A stretch of DNA of 64,000 nt from Methylococcales bacterium (GTDB taxonomy: Bacteria > Pseudomonadota > Gammaproteobacteria > Methylococcales > Methylomonadaceae), in contig JAPLRR010000083.1 of NCBI GenBank assembly GCA_026399075.1, forward strand, positions 1 through 64,000. Direction: 5' to 3'. The number at the start of each line of letters is the position of its first letter. Positions within the stretch are counted from its first letter, which is position 1. Below are positions 8,827 to 17,586 of the stretch, piece by piece. The notes below the pieces were generated by a model. It did not search any database. It was given only the letters and a program-made list of their open reading frames with translations, and was not told where the DNA came from. A program made the position numbers and the translations under genes.

Positions 8827-8852
8827 GTCATTTGACTGATGAGTCAGATGAC
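8827..8852. promoter_or_regulatory. Inverted repeat, candidate operator between lipoprotein and porin
   Basis: The arms GTCATTTGACT (8827-8837) and AGTCAGATGAC (8842-8852) match with one mismatch over 11 bases around a 4-base centre. The size and symmetry suit a dimeric regulator. It lies 85 bases before the porin start and 64 bases before the lipoprotein start. Inferred candidate binder: the LuxR-type regulator at 3298-4227 or a global nitrogen regulator. No match to a named consensus was recognised. Confidence 0.5.
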
Positions 8853-8936
8853 GCATTGTGTAAATCTCCCCAGAAACCAATAATCATCACCAGCCAGCAG
8901 TTGGCAGATGCAATATCACTTTCTGGGAGACCTGAC

Positions 8937-10184
8937 ATGAGTAATCATTTTGAAAATACAGCGACGGCAGGACGGGCCCGGCTACTATCGGCGATAGGCC
9001 TAGTCACCTTGGCGGTCGGCTATACCCCTGCCTCACAGGCGGGGGCCACGTTTAAGATTGACGACACCAAATGGGTAAGCATAGGCGCAGGACTGCGGAC
9101 TAGCTTCCAATCCATGGAAGATGGGGCAGGTGCCAGCGGCAACAAATGGAGCAATGATTTTAACCTGGACAATATCCGTTTATACCTTAACGGCCAAGTC
9201 CACAAATACCTGAAGGTAGAGTTTAACACTGATTGCCAAACCTGTAGCAACGGCGGTGAAGTGCGGGTATTGGATGCTATCGGCAAGTTTGAATACAACC
9301 CGTACATCAATCTTTGGGCTGGGCGCTTATTGGTTCCTGCCGAACGTCGGGAAATGAACGGGCCTTTTTATAGTGCCACCTACAATATTTTTAGTTCAGG
9401 CACACCTTTCGAGTCAGCGGATTTTAATACCGTTATTAAAACGGACGGCACGTCGGCGGGTTCTTTTGGCCGGGATGACGGGGCGACCTTTTGGGGCGCG
9501 GCATTTGAAGGCCGTTTTCAATATGCTATCGGCTTTTTCCGTGGCTTACGCGGTGGCGCGAATGTTGACGACAATATCCTCTACGGGCAACGTTTGGCCT
9601 ATAACTTTTTGGATGTGGAAAAAAATCCGGGCTATTACACCTCAGGCACTTATTACGGCAAGGGCGGCGACATCTTGACCTTGGGCTTTTCTAACCAGTA
9701 TCAGGAAGATGGTGCGGGTATCGCGACTGACCCCGGCAATTTTCGCGGTACTGCGGTCGATTTGTTGTTTGAAAAAGTATTGCCCAATAGCGGCGTAATC
9801 ACTTTTAATGGCGAATATAAAAACTATGGTATCACCAATGGTTTTAGCCAAGCTTCACGGGATATGATCAAAGCGGGCACGGTAACTGGCTTCGCCATGT
9901 TTGAAGGTAACGCCTATGACTTTAGCGGCATGTATATGTTCCCGCAAAAAGTCGGCATCGGTCAATTCCAACCTTACCTACGCTATGTCAATGTGCTGCC
10001 TGACAACAGCAGCAACCGTAACACTTACGAAGCGGGTGTGAACTATATCATCGACGGCCACAACGCCTTGGTCACCTTAAGCTATGAATATAGCGACCAG
10101 CTAACCAAAGGTCTTGATTATTCTTCCACCGCAACGGGCGACATGGTCAATGCGATCAAAGTGGGCTTTCAATTGCAGATCTAA
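8937..10184 (+). CDS. Outer-membrane porin, first gene of the urea-uptake operon
   Basis: The product has 415 residues from ATG 8937, chosen because GGGAGA lies eight bases upstream and a signal peptide follows (LLSAIGLVTLAVGYTPASQA). The mature part is a beta-barrel porin of the OprP/OprO-like kind, with many alternating strands ending in an aromatic/hydrophobic strand (GDMVNAIKVGFQLQI). A Cys pair near residue 100 (TDCQTCSNGG) is unusual for a porin. Only 24 bases separate its stop from urtA, so it is very likely co-transcribed with the urea transporter. Inferred role: the outer-membrane channel for urea or short amides. Sequence alone does not prove the substrate. Confidence 0.75.
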   Translation: MSNHFENTATAGRARLLSAIGLVTLAVGYTPASQAGATFKIDDTKWVSIGAGLRTSFQSMEDGAGASGNKWSNDFNLDNIRLYLNGQVHKYLKVEFNTDCQTCSNGGEVRVLDAIGKFEYNPYINLWAGRLLVPAERREMNGPFYSATYNIFSSGTPFESADFNTVIKTDGTSAGSFGRDDGATFWGAAFEGRFQYAIGFFRGLRGGANVDDNILYGQRLAYNFLDVEKNPGYYTSGTYYGKGGDILTLGFSNQYQEDGAGIATDPGNFRGTAVDLLFEKVLPNSGVITFNGEYKNYGITNGFSQASRDMIKAGTVTGFAMFEGNAYDFSGMYMFPQKVGIGQFQPYLRYVNVLPDNSSNRNTYEAGVNYIIDGHNALVTLSYEYSDQLTKGLDYSSTATGDMVNAIKVGFQLQI

Positions 10185-10208
10185 CCTATACTTTAAAAGG
10201 CTATTATC

Positions 10209-11510
10209 ATGAAAAAATTATCTACAACTTTACGAAAATTAGGGCTGGTTTCGGTGCTGGCTGGATTAACATTTGTTACTGGCACTGTCCGCGCTGAAGA
10301 CACCATTAAAGTGGGTGTGTTGCACTCGTTGTCAGGCACCATGGCGATCAGTGAAACCACTCTGAAAGACACTATGCTGATGCTGATTGATGAGCAGAAC
10401 AAAAAAGGCGGTTTGTTGGGCAAAAAGCTGGAAGCTGTTGTAGTTGACCCGGCTTCTAACTGGCCATTGTTTGCTGAAAAAGCGCGCGAATTGCTGACTA
10501 AGGACAAAGTGGCTGCGATTTTTGGTTGCTGGACATCGGTATCACGCAAATCGGTATTGCCAGTTATTGAAGAATTGAATGGCTTGCTGTTTTACCCTGT
10601 GCAATACGAAGGTGAAGAGTCCTCCAAAAACGTGTTTTATACTGGCGCTGCGCCTAACCAACAAGCGATCCCTGCGGTTGATTATCTGATGAATGACCTG
10701 AAAGTCAAACGTTGGGTATTGGCAGGAACCGACTATGTTTACCCACGCACCACCAACAAAATTTTGGAAGCGTACTTGAAATCAAAAGGCGTATCCAAAA
10801 AAGACATCATGATCAACTACACGCCATTTGGGCATTCTGATTGGCAAAGTATTGTTGCTGACATTAAGAAATTTGGTTCAACAGGCAAGAAAACCGCTGT
10901 AGTGTCAACGATTAATGGTGATGCTAACGTACCGTTCTACAAAGAATTGGGCAACCAAGGCATATCAGCGGAAAAAATCCCGGTCATTGCTTTCTCGGTC
11001 GGTGAAGAAGAATTGTCCGGTATGGACACCAAACCGTTGGTGGGTCATTTGGCGGCATGGAACTACTTCATGAGCATAGACACTACCAAAAATGCCGCGT
11101 TTATCAACCAATGGCATGAGTATATCAAAAACCCCAAACGCGTTACCAACGACCCGATGGAAGCGCATTATATCGGCTTCAATATGTGGGTTAAGGCGGT
11201 CGAAAAAGCCGGTAGTGTTGCCCCTGATGCCGTACAAAAAGCCATTATCGGTATAGAATTCCCCAACTTGACTGGCGGCACCTCCAAAATGTTGCCTAAC
11301 CATCACATCAGCAAACCGGTGTTGATTGGCGAAATTCAAGATGACGGACAATTTTCCACCGTTTGGCAAACCAACACCTTGGTCGATGGTGATGCCTGGT
11401 CGGATTTCTTACCCGAAAGCAAACCGATTATCGCCGATTGGACTGCACCGATTAACTGCGGCAACTTCAACACCAAGACCAAAAAATGTTCTGGTCAAAA
11501 CTTCAAATAA
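10209..11510 (+). CDS. urtA: Urea ABC transporter, periplasmic binding protein
   Basis: The product has 433 residues, full length for UrtA. A cleavable signal peptide (LGLVSVLAGLTFVTGTVRA) precedes a mature Leu/Ile/Val-type type I periplasmic binding fold: IKVGVLHSLSGTMAISE near the start, then ASNWPLFAEKARELLTKDKV, GCWTSVSRKSVLPV and LFYPVQYEGEESSKNVFYTG, all typical of UrtA. Known role: captures urea in the periplasm and delivers it to UrtB/UrtC. Members of this family are commonly induced under nitrogen limitation. Two strong hairpins lie between urtA and urtB, consistent with higher expression of the binding protein than of the membrane parts. Confidence 0.95.
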   Translation: MKKLSTTLRKLGLVSVLAGLTFVTGTVRAEDTIKVGVLHSLSGTMAISETTLKDTMLMLIDEQNKKGGLLGKKLEAVVVDPASNWPLFAEKARELLTKDKVAAIFGCWTSVSRKSVLPVIEELNGLLFYPVQYEGEESSKNVFYTGAAPNQQAIPAVDYLMNDLKVKRWVLAGTDYVYPRTTNKILEAYLKSKGVSKKDIMINYTPFGHSDWQSIVADIKKFGSTGKKTAVVSTINGDANVPFYKELGNQGISAEKIPVIAFSVGEEELSGMDTKPLVGHLAAWNYFMSIDTTKNAAFINQWHEYIKNPKRVTNDPMEAHYIGFNMWVKAVEKAGSVAPDAVQKAIIGIEFPNLTGGTSKMLPNHHISKPVLIGEIQDDGQFSTVWQTNTLVDGDAWSDFLPESKPIIADWTAPINCGNFNTKTKKCSGQNFK

Positions 11511-11519
11511 GCAACGTCG

Positions 11520-11548
11520 GTCGGGTTAGGCGCTAGCCGTAACCCGAC
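11520..11548 (+). promoter_or_regulatory. Hairpin 1 between urtA and urtB
   Basis: GTCGGGTTA (11520-11528) pairs with TAACCCGAC (11540-11548) around a short loop that contains GCGCTAGC. The next bases are AAAAACCC, not a U-run. The GTCGGGTTA...TAACCCGAC pair also occurs at 35128-35170, so it may be a dispersed repeat used here as an mRNA-stabilising or partial-termination hairpin. Confidence 0.5.
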
Positions 11549-11594
11549 AAAAACCCTGTTATAAGCACCTTAGCGCGTGCAATGCGCGCTGTCT

Positions 11595-11624
11595 TTCTGG
11601 CCTCTACCCCCTTGGAGGCCAGAA
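11595..11624 (+). promoter_or_regulatory. Hairpin 2 between urtA and urtB
   Basis: The perfect 10-bp arms TTCTGGCCTC (11595-11604) and GAGGCCAGAA (11615-11624) enclose a 10-base loop. A C-run follows, not a U-run, so it more likely protects the 3' end of a processed urtA message or attenuates read-through than fully terminates. It ends 27 bases before the urtB start. Confidence 0.6.
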
Positions 11625-11651
11625 ACCCCCATTTTAGTCATCGGAGGCATT

Positions 11652-13289
11652 ATGAAAGCGAATTCACGCAACTGGCCTATTGGGCTGCTATTGGCATTAA
11701 TTTTAATGTTGCCCACCTTAAGCATCGGTCAAGAAGAAGATGCCTTTGCAGCGGCCCTCAGCCAACTTAAAACCGCATCCACTTCAGACCGCAGCCAAGC
11801 CATAGAGCTGGTGGCCGCCGTTAAACAGCCGCAAGCGGTAATAGTGTTGCAAGCTTTGCTGGATGGACGCTTGTTAAAACTCAAAAGCACCGACCAATTG
11901 GTGATAGGTACCGAATCAGACATCGGCTATCAATTGGCGGATGCCTTAGATGCCAAAGACTTGGGGACTGTCGAACGGTCAGCGACACAAAAAATTACCC
12001 TGACTAACAGTTTACGTACCGAACTACGCAAGACCATAGGGCGGTTACAGCTAAATGATGCGGACGCCGCTATTCGTTTGGCTGCGGTCAATGCCTTGGC
12101 GAAAGCCGTGGACGAAGATGGGCTGGCCATGTTGCAAGAACACCTAAACTCCGAACAAGATGAGCAAGTGCAAAAAGCCATCAAACTTACCTTGGGACTG
12201 GAACAACTGAATAGCCCGTCTAAACTCAAACGCTTGGAAGCTATTGAATTGTTAAAGGCCCACGCAGACCAAAACATCGTCAACCGTTTGAATGAACTGG
12301 TCGAAAAAGATGACCAAGGCCAGTATGTGGAAGCCGACAGCGATGTGCGCAATGCGGCAAAAACCGCCTTGGTTAGCATAAATTCCGATTTACAGCTTTA
12401 TGCCGGGATTGAAACCCTATTTTTTGGCCTGAGTTTAGGGGCGGTATTGGTATTGTCCGCCATCGGCCTGGCAATTACTTTCGGCGTGATGGGGGTCATC
12501 AATATGGCGCATGGCGAATTGATGATGCTCGGCGCATACACCACTTATGTCACCCAACAACTGATGCCTAACCATTTGGGCTTGTCTATCGTCGTGGCAA
12601 TCCCCGCCGCGTTTATTATTTCAGGTCTGGCTGGGATTATCATCGAGCGTGGCATCATTCGTTTTTTATATGGCAGGCCACTGGAAACCTTGCTTGCCAC
12701 CTTTGGCGTGAGTTTGTTTTTACAGCAAACCGTGCGCTCCATATTCTCGCCGCTAAACCGCAGTGTCACGACCCCCGAATGGATGAGTGGCGCACTGCAA
12801 ATCAACGACTTTTTAGCACTCACTTGGAATCGCTTTTACATCTTGGTGTTTTGCTTGTTGGTGTTCTTATTATTGCTGCAAATCCTTAAACGTACCCGTT
12901 TAGGCTTGGAAGTCCGCGCTGTTGCCCAAAACCGTCCAATGGCTAAAGCAATGGGCGTACCGACCGGGCGGGTTGATGCCTTAACCTTTGGTTTAGGTTC
13001 GGGCATCGCCGGAGTCGCGGGTGTCGCCTTAAGCCAAATCACCAATGTCGGCCCCAATTTAGGCCAAGCGTATATCGTCGATTCGTTTATGGTCGTGGTG
13101 TTTGGTGGGGTCGGCAACTTATGGGGCACCTTGGTCGCAGGTTTTTCCTTAGGTATCGCCAATAAATTGCTGGAACCTTATGCGGGTGCGGTATTGGCCA
13201 AAATTTTGGTGCTGGTCTTTATCATCTTATTTATACAAAAACGTCCGCGCGGCTTATTCCCGCAACAAGGCCGTGCGGTGGAGGGTTAA
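11652..13289 (+). CDS. urtB: Urea ABC transporter permease UrtB
   Basis: The product has 545 residues from ATG 11652, with GGAGG six bases upstream. A signal-like N-terminus is followed by a long helical region (about 30-260) with HEAT-like repeats (LNDADAAIRLAAVNALAKAV; SKLKRLEAIELLKAH), as in the long form of UrtB. A LivH-type membrane domain follows with 8-9 helices (ITFGVMGVINMAHGELMMLG, SVTTPEWM, VAQNRPMAKAMGV, MVVVFGGVGNLWGTLVAG). Known role: one half of the membrane channel of the UrtABCDE importer. It lies one base upstream of urtC. Confidence 0.93.
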   Translation: MKANSRNWPIGLLLALILMLPTLSIGQEEDAFAAALSQLKTASTSDRSQAIELVAAVKQPQAVIVLQALLDGRLLKLKSTDQLVIGTESDIGYQLADALDAKDLGTVERSATQKITLTNSLRTELRKTIGRLQLNDADAAIRLAAVNALAKAVDEDGLAMLQEHLNSEQDEQVQKAIKLTLGLEQLNSPSKLKRLEAIELLKAHADQNIVNRLNELVEKDDQGQYVEADSDVRNAAKTALVSINSDLQLYAGIETLFFGLSLGAVLVLSAIGLAITFGVMGVINMAHGELMMLGAYTTYVTQQLMPNHLGLSIVVAIPAAFIISGLAGIIIERGIIRFLYGRPLETLLATFGVSLFLQQTVRSIFSPLNRSVTTPEWMSGALQINDFLALTWNRFYILVFCLLVFLLLLQILKRTRLGLEVRAVAQNRPMAKAMGVPTGRVDALTFGLGSGIAGVAGVALSQITNVGPNLGQAYIVDSFMVVVFGGVGNLWGTLVAGFSLGIANKLLEPYAGAVLAKILVLVFIILFIQKRPRGLFPQQGRAVEG

Positions 13290-13290
13290 A

Positions 13291-14382
13291 ATGACACTGG
13301 CAAACGGATTTAAAAACGATAAGCTCATGGCCTCGGTCATGGCCTTGTTAGCGGCAATCACGGTGTTGATTCCCCTGTGTAACTGGGTGTTTCCGGTGGG
13401 TTCACCGCTGTATTTTTCAGCTTACACGGTCTCGGTGTTGGGTAAATACCTGTGCTTTGCCTTATTGGGCATGTCTTTGGATTTGGTATGGGGTTATTGC
13501 GGTATTTTGGCCTTAGGTCATGGGGCGTTTTTTGCCTTGGGCGCTTATGCGATGGGTATGTATTTAATGCGCCAAATCGGTAATCGCGGGGTTTATGGCA
13601 ATGCCGAATTGCCTGATTTTATGGTGTTTTTGGATTGGAAAGAATTGCCTTGGTATTGGTACGGCTTCGACCAATTTTGGTTTGCCGCCTTAATGGTGGT
13701 GTTGATACCTGGTGTGCTGGCGTTTGTGTTTGGTTGGTTGGCGTTCCGCTCACGGGTGACGGGTGTGTACTTGTCGATTATTACCCAAGCCCTGACTTAT
13801 GCGTTATTGCTGGCTTTTTTTCGCAATGAAATGGGCTTTGGCGGCAACAATGGCTTAACCGATTTTAAAGAAATCATCGGCTTTAATATCCACTCTGATA
13901 ATGTCCGCGCCAGTTTGTTGATGCTGACTGGCCTGACCTTAATCAGCGCTTATTTCGTGAGCCGCTGGATTACCTTAAGCAAGCTGGGGCGGGTAGTCAC
14001 CGCCATTCGCGACCACGAAATGCGCGTGCGCTTTTTAGGTTATCGGGTGGAAATGTTCAAATTATGGGTGTTTGTGTTTGCCGCCATGTTGGCGGGCTTG
14101 GCGGGTGCGTTATATGTACCGCAAGTCGGCATCATCAACCCCAGTGAATTTTCGCCGTTAAACTCGCTGGAAATAGTGATTTGGGTGGCGATAGGCGGAC
14201 GCGGCACTATCTATGGCGCCATTGTCGGTGCGGTGTTGGTCAATTATGCCAAAACCTTGCTGACCGGATGGATGCCGGAAATCTGGCTGTTTTTCTTAGG
14301 CACTACTTTTATTTTGGTAACGGTCTTTTTACCCGACGGCTTGCTCGGTTTGGGGCGCAACCGTAAGGAGCAAAAATCATGA
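13291..14382 (+). CDS. urtC: Urea ABC transporter permease UrtC
   Basis: The product has 363 residues from ATG 13291; GGAGGG sits just before the urtB stop. It is a LivM-type permease with about nine membrane segments and the family's conserved stretches: LLGMSLDLVWGYCGILALGH, FRSRVTGVYLSIITQALTYA, GGNNGLTDF, AIRDHEMRVRFLGYRVEMFK and VAIGGRGTIYGAIVGA. Known role: the second channel subunit of the urea importer. Its stop overlaps the urtD start (ATGA at 14379-14382), so translation is coupled. Confidence 0.93.
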   Translation: MTLANGFKNDKLMASVMALLAAITVLIPLCNWVFPVGSPLYFSAYTVSVLGKYLCFALLGMSLDLVWGYCGILALGHGAFFALGAYAMGMYLMRQIGNRGVYGNAELPDFMVFLDWKELPWYWYGFDQFWFAALMVVLIPGVLAFVFGWLAFRSRVTGVYLSIITQALTYALLLAFFRNEMGFGGNNGLTDFKEIIGFNIHSDNVRASLLMLTGLTLISAYFVSRWITLSKLGRVVTAIRDHEMRVRFLGYRVEMFKLWVFVFAAMLAGLAGALYVPQVGIINPSEFSPLNSLEIVIWVAIGGRGTIYGAIVGAVLVNYAKTLLTGWMPEIWLFFLGTTFILVTVFLPDGLLGLGRNRKEQKS

Positions 14383-15158
14383 GTGCAATCGCCCCAAAAC
14401 CGGGTGTCGTAGATACCCGTCATGGCTCAATTCTATATTTGGAAGATGTCAATGTCAGTTTTGACGGCTTTAAAGCCTTAAATAACCTGTCCTTGTATAT
14501 CGATGCAGGGGAATTGCGCTGTTTGATAGGCCCCAATGGCGCAGGCAAAACCACTTTAATGGATGTGATTACCGGCAAAACCAAACCCAATAGCGGATCG
14601 GTATTTTTTGGCCAAACCATTGATTTATTGCAAATGGATGAACCCGCAATTGCCCAAGCCGGGATTTGCCGAAAATTTCAAAAACCCAGCGTGTTCGACA
14701 AACTGACGGTATTTGAAAATTTGGAATTGGCGCTGGCGACCAACAAAGGCGTGTGGGCGAGTTTGTTTGCTAAATTAACAGGCGAACAACAAGACCGCAT
14801 CGCCGAAGTGTTGGAAATCATCGGCTTGACCGAACATCGCAGCCACCTAGCGGGAATTTTGTCGCACGGACAAAAACAGTGGCTGGAAATTGGCATGTTG
14901 CTGATGCAAGAGCCGAAAGTGATGTTAGTGGATGAACCTGTGGCGGGCATGACCCACCAAGAAGTCGAACGCACCGCCGAGTTGTTGGTCTCTTTGCAAG
15001 GCGAACGGTCGATTATTGTCGTCGAACACGACATGGAATTTGTGCGTTCCATTGCCAAACGGGTGACGGTATTGCACGAAGGTTCGGTATTGACCGAAGG
15101 CACTATGGATGAAGTACAAAATGACCCTAGGGTCATACAGGTTTATTTGGGGGACTGA
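14379..15158 (+). CDS. urtD: Urea ABC transporter ATPase UrtD
   Basis: The product has 259 residues. It is an LivG-type ATPase with Walker A GPNGAGKTT near residue 52, a Q-loop region (CRKFQKP), an ABC signature-like LSHGQKQWLEIG, Walker B VMLVDEPVAGM, and the H-loop VVEHDMEF. The characteristic UrtD signature HGQKQW instead of SGGQQQ is present. Known role: powers urea import as a heterodimer with UrtE on the cytoplasmic face. It overlaps urtC and urtE at both ends. Confidence 0.94.
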   Translation: MSAIAPKPGVVDTRHGSILYLEDVNVSFDGFKALNNLSLYIDAGELRCLIGPNGAGKTTLMDVITGKTKPNSGSVFFGQTIDLLQMDEPAIAQAGICRKFQKPSVFDKLTVFENLELALATNKGVWASLFAKLTGEQQDRIAEVLEIIGLTEHRSHLAGILSHGQKQWLEIGMLLMQEPKVMLVDEPVAGMTHQEVERTAELLVSLQGERSIIVVEHDMEFVRSIAKRVTVLHEGSVLTEGTMDEVQNDPRVIQVYLGD

Positions 15159-15940
15159 TGCTAAAATTAACAGGCTTAAATCAATTTTATGGCGGTAGCC
15201 ACACCTTATGGGATGTCGATTTGCATATCCCACAAGGCTCTTGTTTGTGCCTGATGGGGCGCAATGGCGTGGGCAAAACCACGATGCTCAAGTGCATCAT
15301 GGGCTTGATTGCCACCCGCAGCGGCAGCATTGTTTATAATGGCGGTGACATCACCCAAGCCAAACCCGAACAGCGTGCCGAATTGGGCATTGGTTATGTA
15401 CCGCAAGGGCGCGAGATTTTCCCCTTGCTGACTGTAGAAGAAAATCTAAAAATCGGCTTGGGCGCAGTGCGTAAACAAGGCATTAAAAAAGTCCCTGAGC
15501 ATATCTACGAGATTTTTCCGGTGCTAAAACAAATGCTCAACCGACGCGGCGGCGATTTATCCGGCGGCCAGCAACAACAACTCGCCATCGGCAGAGCCTT
15601 GGTGCTCAATCCGCAGTTACTGATCCTAGATGAACCCACCGAAGGCATACAACCCAATATCGTCAGCGAAATTGGTGACGTGATTATCCGCCTTAACCGT
15701 GCGCGTGGCTTACCCACCACCTTGTTAAAAACAGGCGAGGAAGCCAATGACGACGTGCGAGCAGGCATCATCAAAATCAAAAACGAATTGGGCGTAACCA
15801 TTTTGCTGGTCGAACAAAAACTGCCGTTTGCCAGAAAAGTGGCGGATAGTTTTTATTTGATGGATAGAGGCCGTGGTGTCGCGCAAGGGGCTATGGCAGA
15901 TTTGAACGAGGCGATGGTGAAGCGGTATTTGACGGTTTGA
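15158..15940 (+). CDS. urtE: Urea ABC transporter ATPase UrtE, with an internal insertion
   Basis: The product has 260 residues, about 28 longer than typical UrtE. Walker A GRNGVGKTT (near 34-42), the signature LSGGQQQQLAIGRAL (near 134-148), Walker B LLILDEPTEGIQPN (near 154-167) and the H-loop-side VTILLVEQ (near 213-220) are all intact. The extra residues lie at about 184-210 (from GLPTTLLKTGEEANDD to IKIKNE), just before the strand that leads to the switch region. Usual family members pass straight from RLNRE.G to TILLVEQ. Reading frame is kept. Start by TGATG overlap with urtD. Known role: second ATPase of the urea importer. Confidence 0.93.
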   Translation: MLKLTGLNQFYGGSHTLWDVDLHIPQGSCLCLMGRNGVGKTTMLKCIMGLIATRSGSIVYNGGDITQAKPEQRAELGIGYVPQGREIFPLLTVEENLKIGLGAVRKQGIKKVPEHIYEIFPVLKQMLNRRGGDLSGGQQQQLAIGRALVLNPQLLILDEPTEGIQPNIVSEIGDVIIRLNRARGLPTTLLKTGEEANDDVRAGIIKIKNELGVTILLVEQKLPFARKVADSFYLMDRGRGVAQGAMADLNEAMVKRYLTV

Positions 15941-16121
15941 TGCCAGCGGCGGCTTTAGCCGTTGCCTCATTAGCGGCAACATATGGAGTCCGAAGCTGAT
16001 AAATCTACATTAAACTCCTTCTCCCTGAGGGAGAGGGTAGTGTGAGGGGGGGTAATGTCGCTTTACTTTCTGCGTTCCTATAACAGGGGCAAGACGGCAC
16101 TAGCCATAGTTGTGATAAACT

Positions 16122-16149
16122 CCAACGTCTAAAGCCGTTGTACTCCAGC
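16122..16149 (-). repeat. GTCTAAAGCCGTTG repeat, single arm before ureD
   Basis: CAACGTCTAAAGCCGTTG followed by TACTCCAGC, ending 14 bases before the ureD start. The same sequence recurs at 20291-20316, 20467-20546 and 38401-38468, either singly or as an inverted pair. A related CGGCGGCTTTAGCCG lies at 15946-15960, right after urtE. No coding capacity. Confidence 0.65.
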
Positions 16150-16163
16150 ACTCTAAACAGGAA

Positions 16164-16988
16164 TTGCAAATAAACACTCACCAAACCCCAGGCTGGCAAG
16201 CCCAATTAGACCTCGGTTTTGCCCACCAACATGGTAAAACCGTGTTAGCGAAGCGCCGCCATAGTGGGCCCTTAACCGTGCAGCGCCCTTTTTACCCCGA
16301 AGGTGAGGTATGCCATGTGTATTTATTACATCCGCCAGGCGGCATAGTCGCTGGTGACCAGTTGGCGATAAACCTGAATTCCGAATCTGCCAGCAACGCC
16401 TTAGTGACCACCCCCGCTGCGGGTAAGTTTTACCGTAGCGACGGGGCGTTGGCGCGGCAAACCGTGACCATCCGTATTGCCGATCATGCCAGCTTGGAAT
16501 GGCTGCCACAAGAAACGATCATTTACGAAGGCGCTAACATGGCGTCTGCACTGCATTTGGAATTGGCGGCAGCAGCGCGATTTATCGGCTGGGAAATTGC
16601 GGCTTTAGGGCGGCCTGCCGCAGGTGAAGGTTTTAGCGCAGGGCTGGCTAAACTCAGTTGGCAGATCACCTGTGCTGGTGCGTTGCTGTATAAAGAACGC
16701 TTGCTGATTGATGCCGTGGCGTTTGCGGCGCGTTGGGGTTTGCATGGGCACAGTGCTTGCGGTACGCTATTCGCCTATCCGGCAACGCGGGCGCAATTGA
16801 CCGCCGTGCAAGCCTTAATTGGCGATAGGCCGGAACTGGGCGTAACCTTAATCGACGAGTTATTGGTTTGCCGCGCCCTAGACCACCGTGCCGATTTGCT
16901 ACGCGCGTTTTTTTGGCAGGTTTGGGCGGCGCTTAGGCCTGGTGTGCTACAGCGACCTGCTTGTACGCCGCGTATTTGGGCGACTTAA
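16164..16988 (+). CDS. ureD: Urease accessory protein UreD
   Basis: The product has 274 residues if it starts at the TTG 16164 (CAGGA just upstream). No ATG gives the full conserved N-terminus, so TTG is preferred. Conserved UreD features: GWQAQLDLGFAHQHGKTVLA, RHSGPLTVQRPFYPEG, HVYLLHPPGGIVAGDQL, TTPAAGKFYRS, and LEWLPQETIIYEGAN; it ends in PRIWAT. Known role: the first chaperone to bind apo-urease, forming the UreD-UreF-UreG activation complex that delivers nickel. It heads the urease gene set and is separated from urtE by about 220 bases, so it may have its own promoter. Confidence 0.93.
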   Translation: MQINTHQTPGWQAQLDLGFAHQHGKTVLAKRRHSGPLTVQRPFYPEGEVCHVYLLHPPGGIVAGDQLAINLNSESASNALVTTPAAGKFYRSDGALARQTVTIRIADHASLEWLPQETIIYEGANMASALHLELAAAARFIGWEIAALGRPAAGEGFSAGLAKLSWQITCAGALLYKERLLIDAVAFAARWGLHGHSACGTLFAYPATRAQLTAVQALIGDRPELGVTLIDELLVCRALDHRADLLRAFFWQVWAALRPGVLQRPACTPRIWAT

Positions 16989-17021
16989 CCCGCTTAACAT
17001 GATGAAAAACAGGACTACACC

Positions 17022-17324
17022 ATGCAACTGACTCCCCGCGAAAAAGACAAACTACTTATTTTTACCGCCGGACTGTTAGCCGAACGCCGCAAAGCGCGGG
17101 GCTTAAAGCTGAATTATCCCGAAGCGGTTGCCTATATATCAGCCGCAATTATGGAAGGCGCACGCGACGGGCGCACGGTCGCCGAATTGATGGAATACGG
17201 GCGCACCTTATTAAATCGTGACGAGGTGATGGAAGGCATCGCCGAAATGCTGCCCGATGTGCAGGTGGAAGCGACCTTTCCTGATGGCACGAAGTTGGTG
17301 ACGGTGCATAATCCGATTGGCTAA
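17022..17324 (+). CDS. ureA: Urease gamma subunit
   Basis: The product has 100 residues, the family's standard length, and starts at ATG 17022 with AGGA upstream. It shows the complete UreA pattern: [52 protein letters not shown], and [25 protein letters not shown]. Known role: the small structural subunit of the (alpha-beta-gamma)3 urease. Normally ureB follows directly; here about 940 bases containing a toxin-antitoxin cassette and a further small gene intervene. Confidence 0.95.
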   Translation: MQLTPREKDKLLIFTAGLLAERRKARGLKLNYPEAVAYISAAIMEGARDGRTVAELMEYGRTLLNRDEVMEGIAEMLPDVQVEATFPDGTKLVTVHNPIG

Positions 17325-17361
17325 CAAGCTAAACCCGAATAATTTAACCGCTAGGTGTACT

Positions 17362-17586
17362 ATGCTAAACCTGCAAATTGATGATGAACTTGAAGCTAAA
17401 TTGGCTGCCATCGTGGCTCGGGAACACACCACACCCGAATTGCTCATTCAAAAATGGATTAATCAATACAGCGAAACCAGCCAACAAGATGGATTTTTTG
17501 CTTATGCGGGGTTATGGCAAGGCCGTGATATAACCCAAGAAAGTTTGCGTGAACAAGCTTGGCATAAAACTGATGATTCTTTGTGA
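17362..17586 (+). CDS. VapB-like antitoxin inside the urease operon
   Basis: The product has 74 residues from ATG 17362, 37 bases after the ureA stop. It begins MLNLQIDDELEAKLAAIVAR with a beta strand and helix as in small ribbon-helix-helix antitoxins. The acidic/aromatic tail (GFFAYAGLWQGRDITQESLR) is the type that wraps a PIN toxin. It overlaps the toxin gene by 14 bases. Inferred role: neutralises the VapC-like product and autoregulates. The exact antitoxin family was not recognised. Confidence 0.72.
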   Translation: MLNLQIDDELEAKLAAIVAREHTTPELLIQKWINQYSETSQQDGFFAYAGLWQGRDITQESLREQAWHKTDDSL

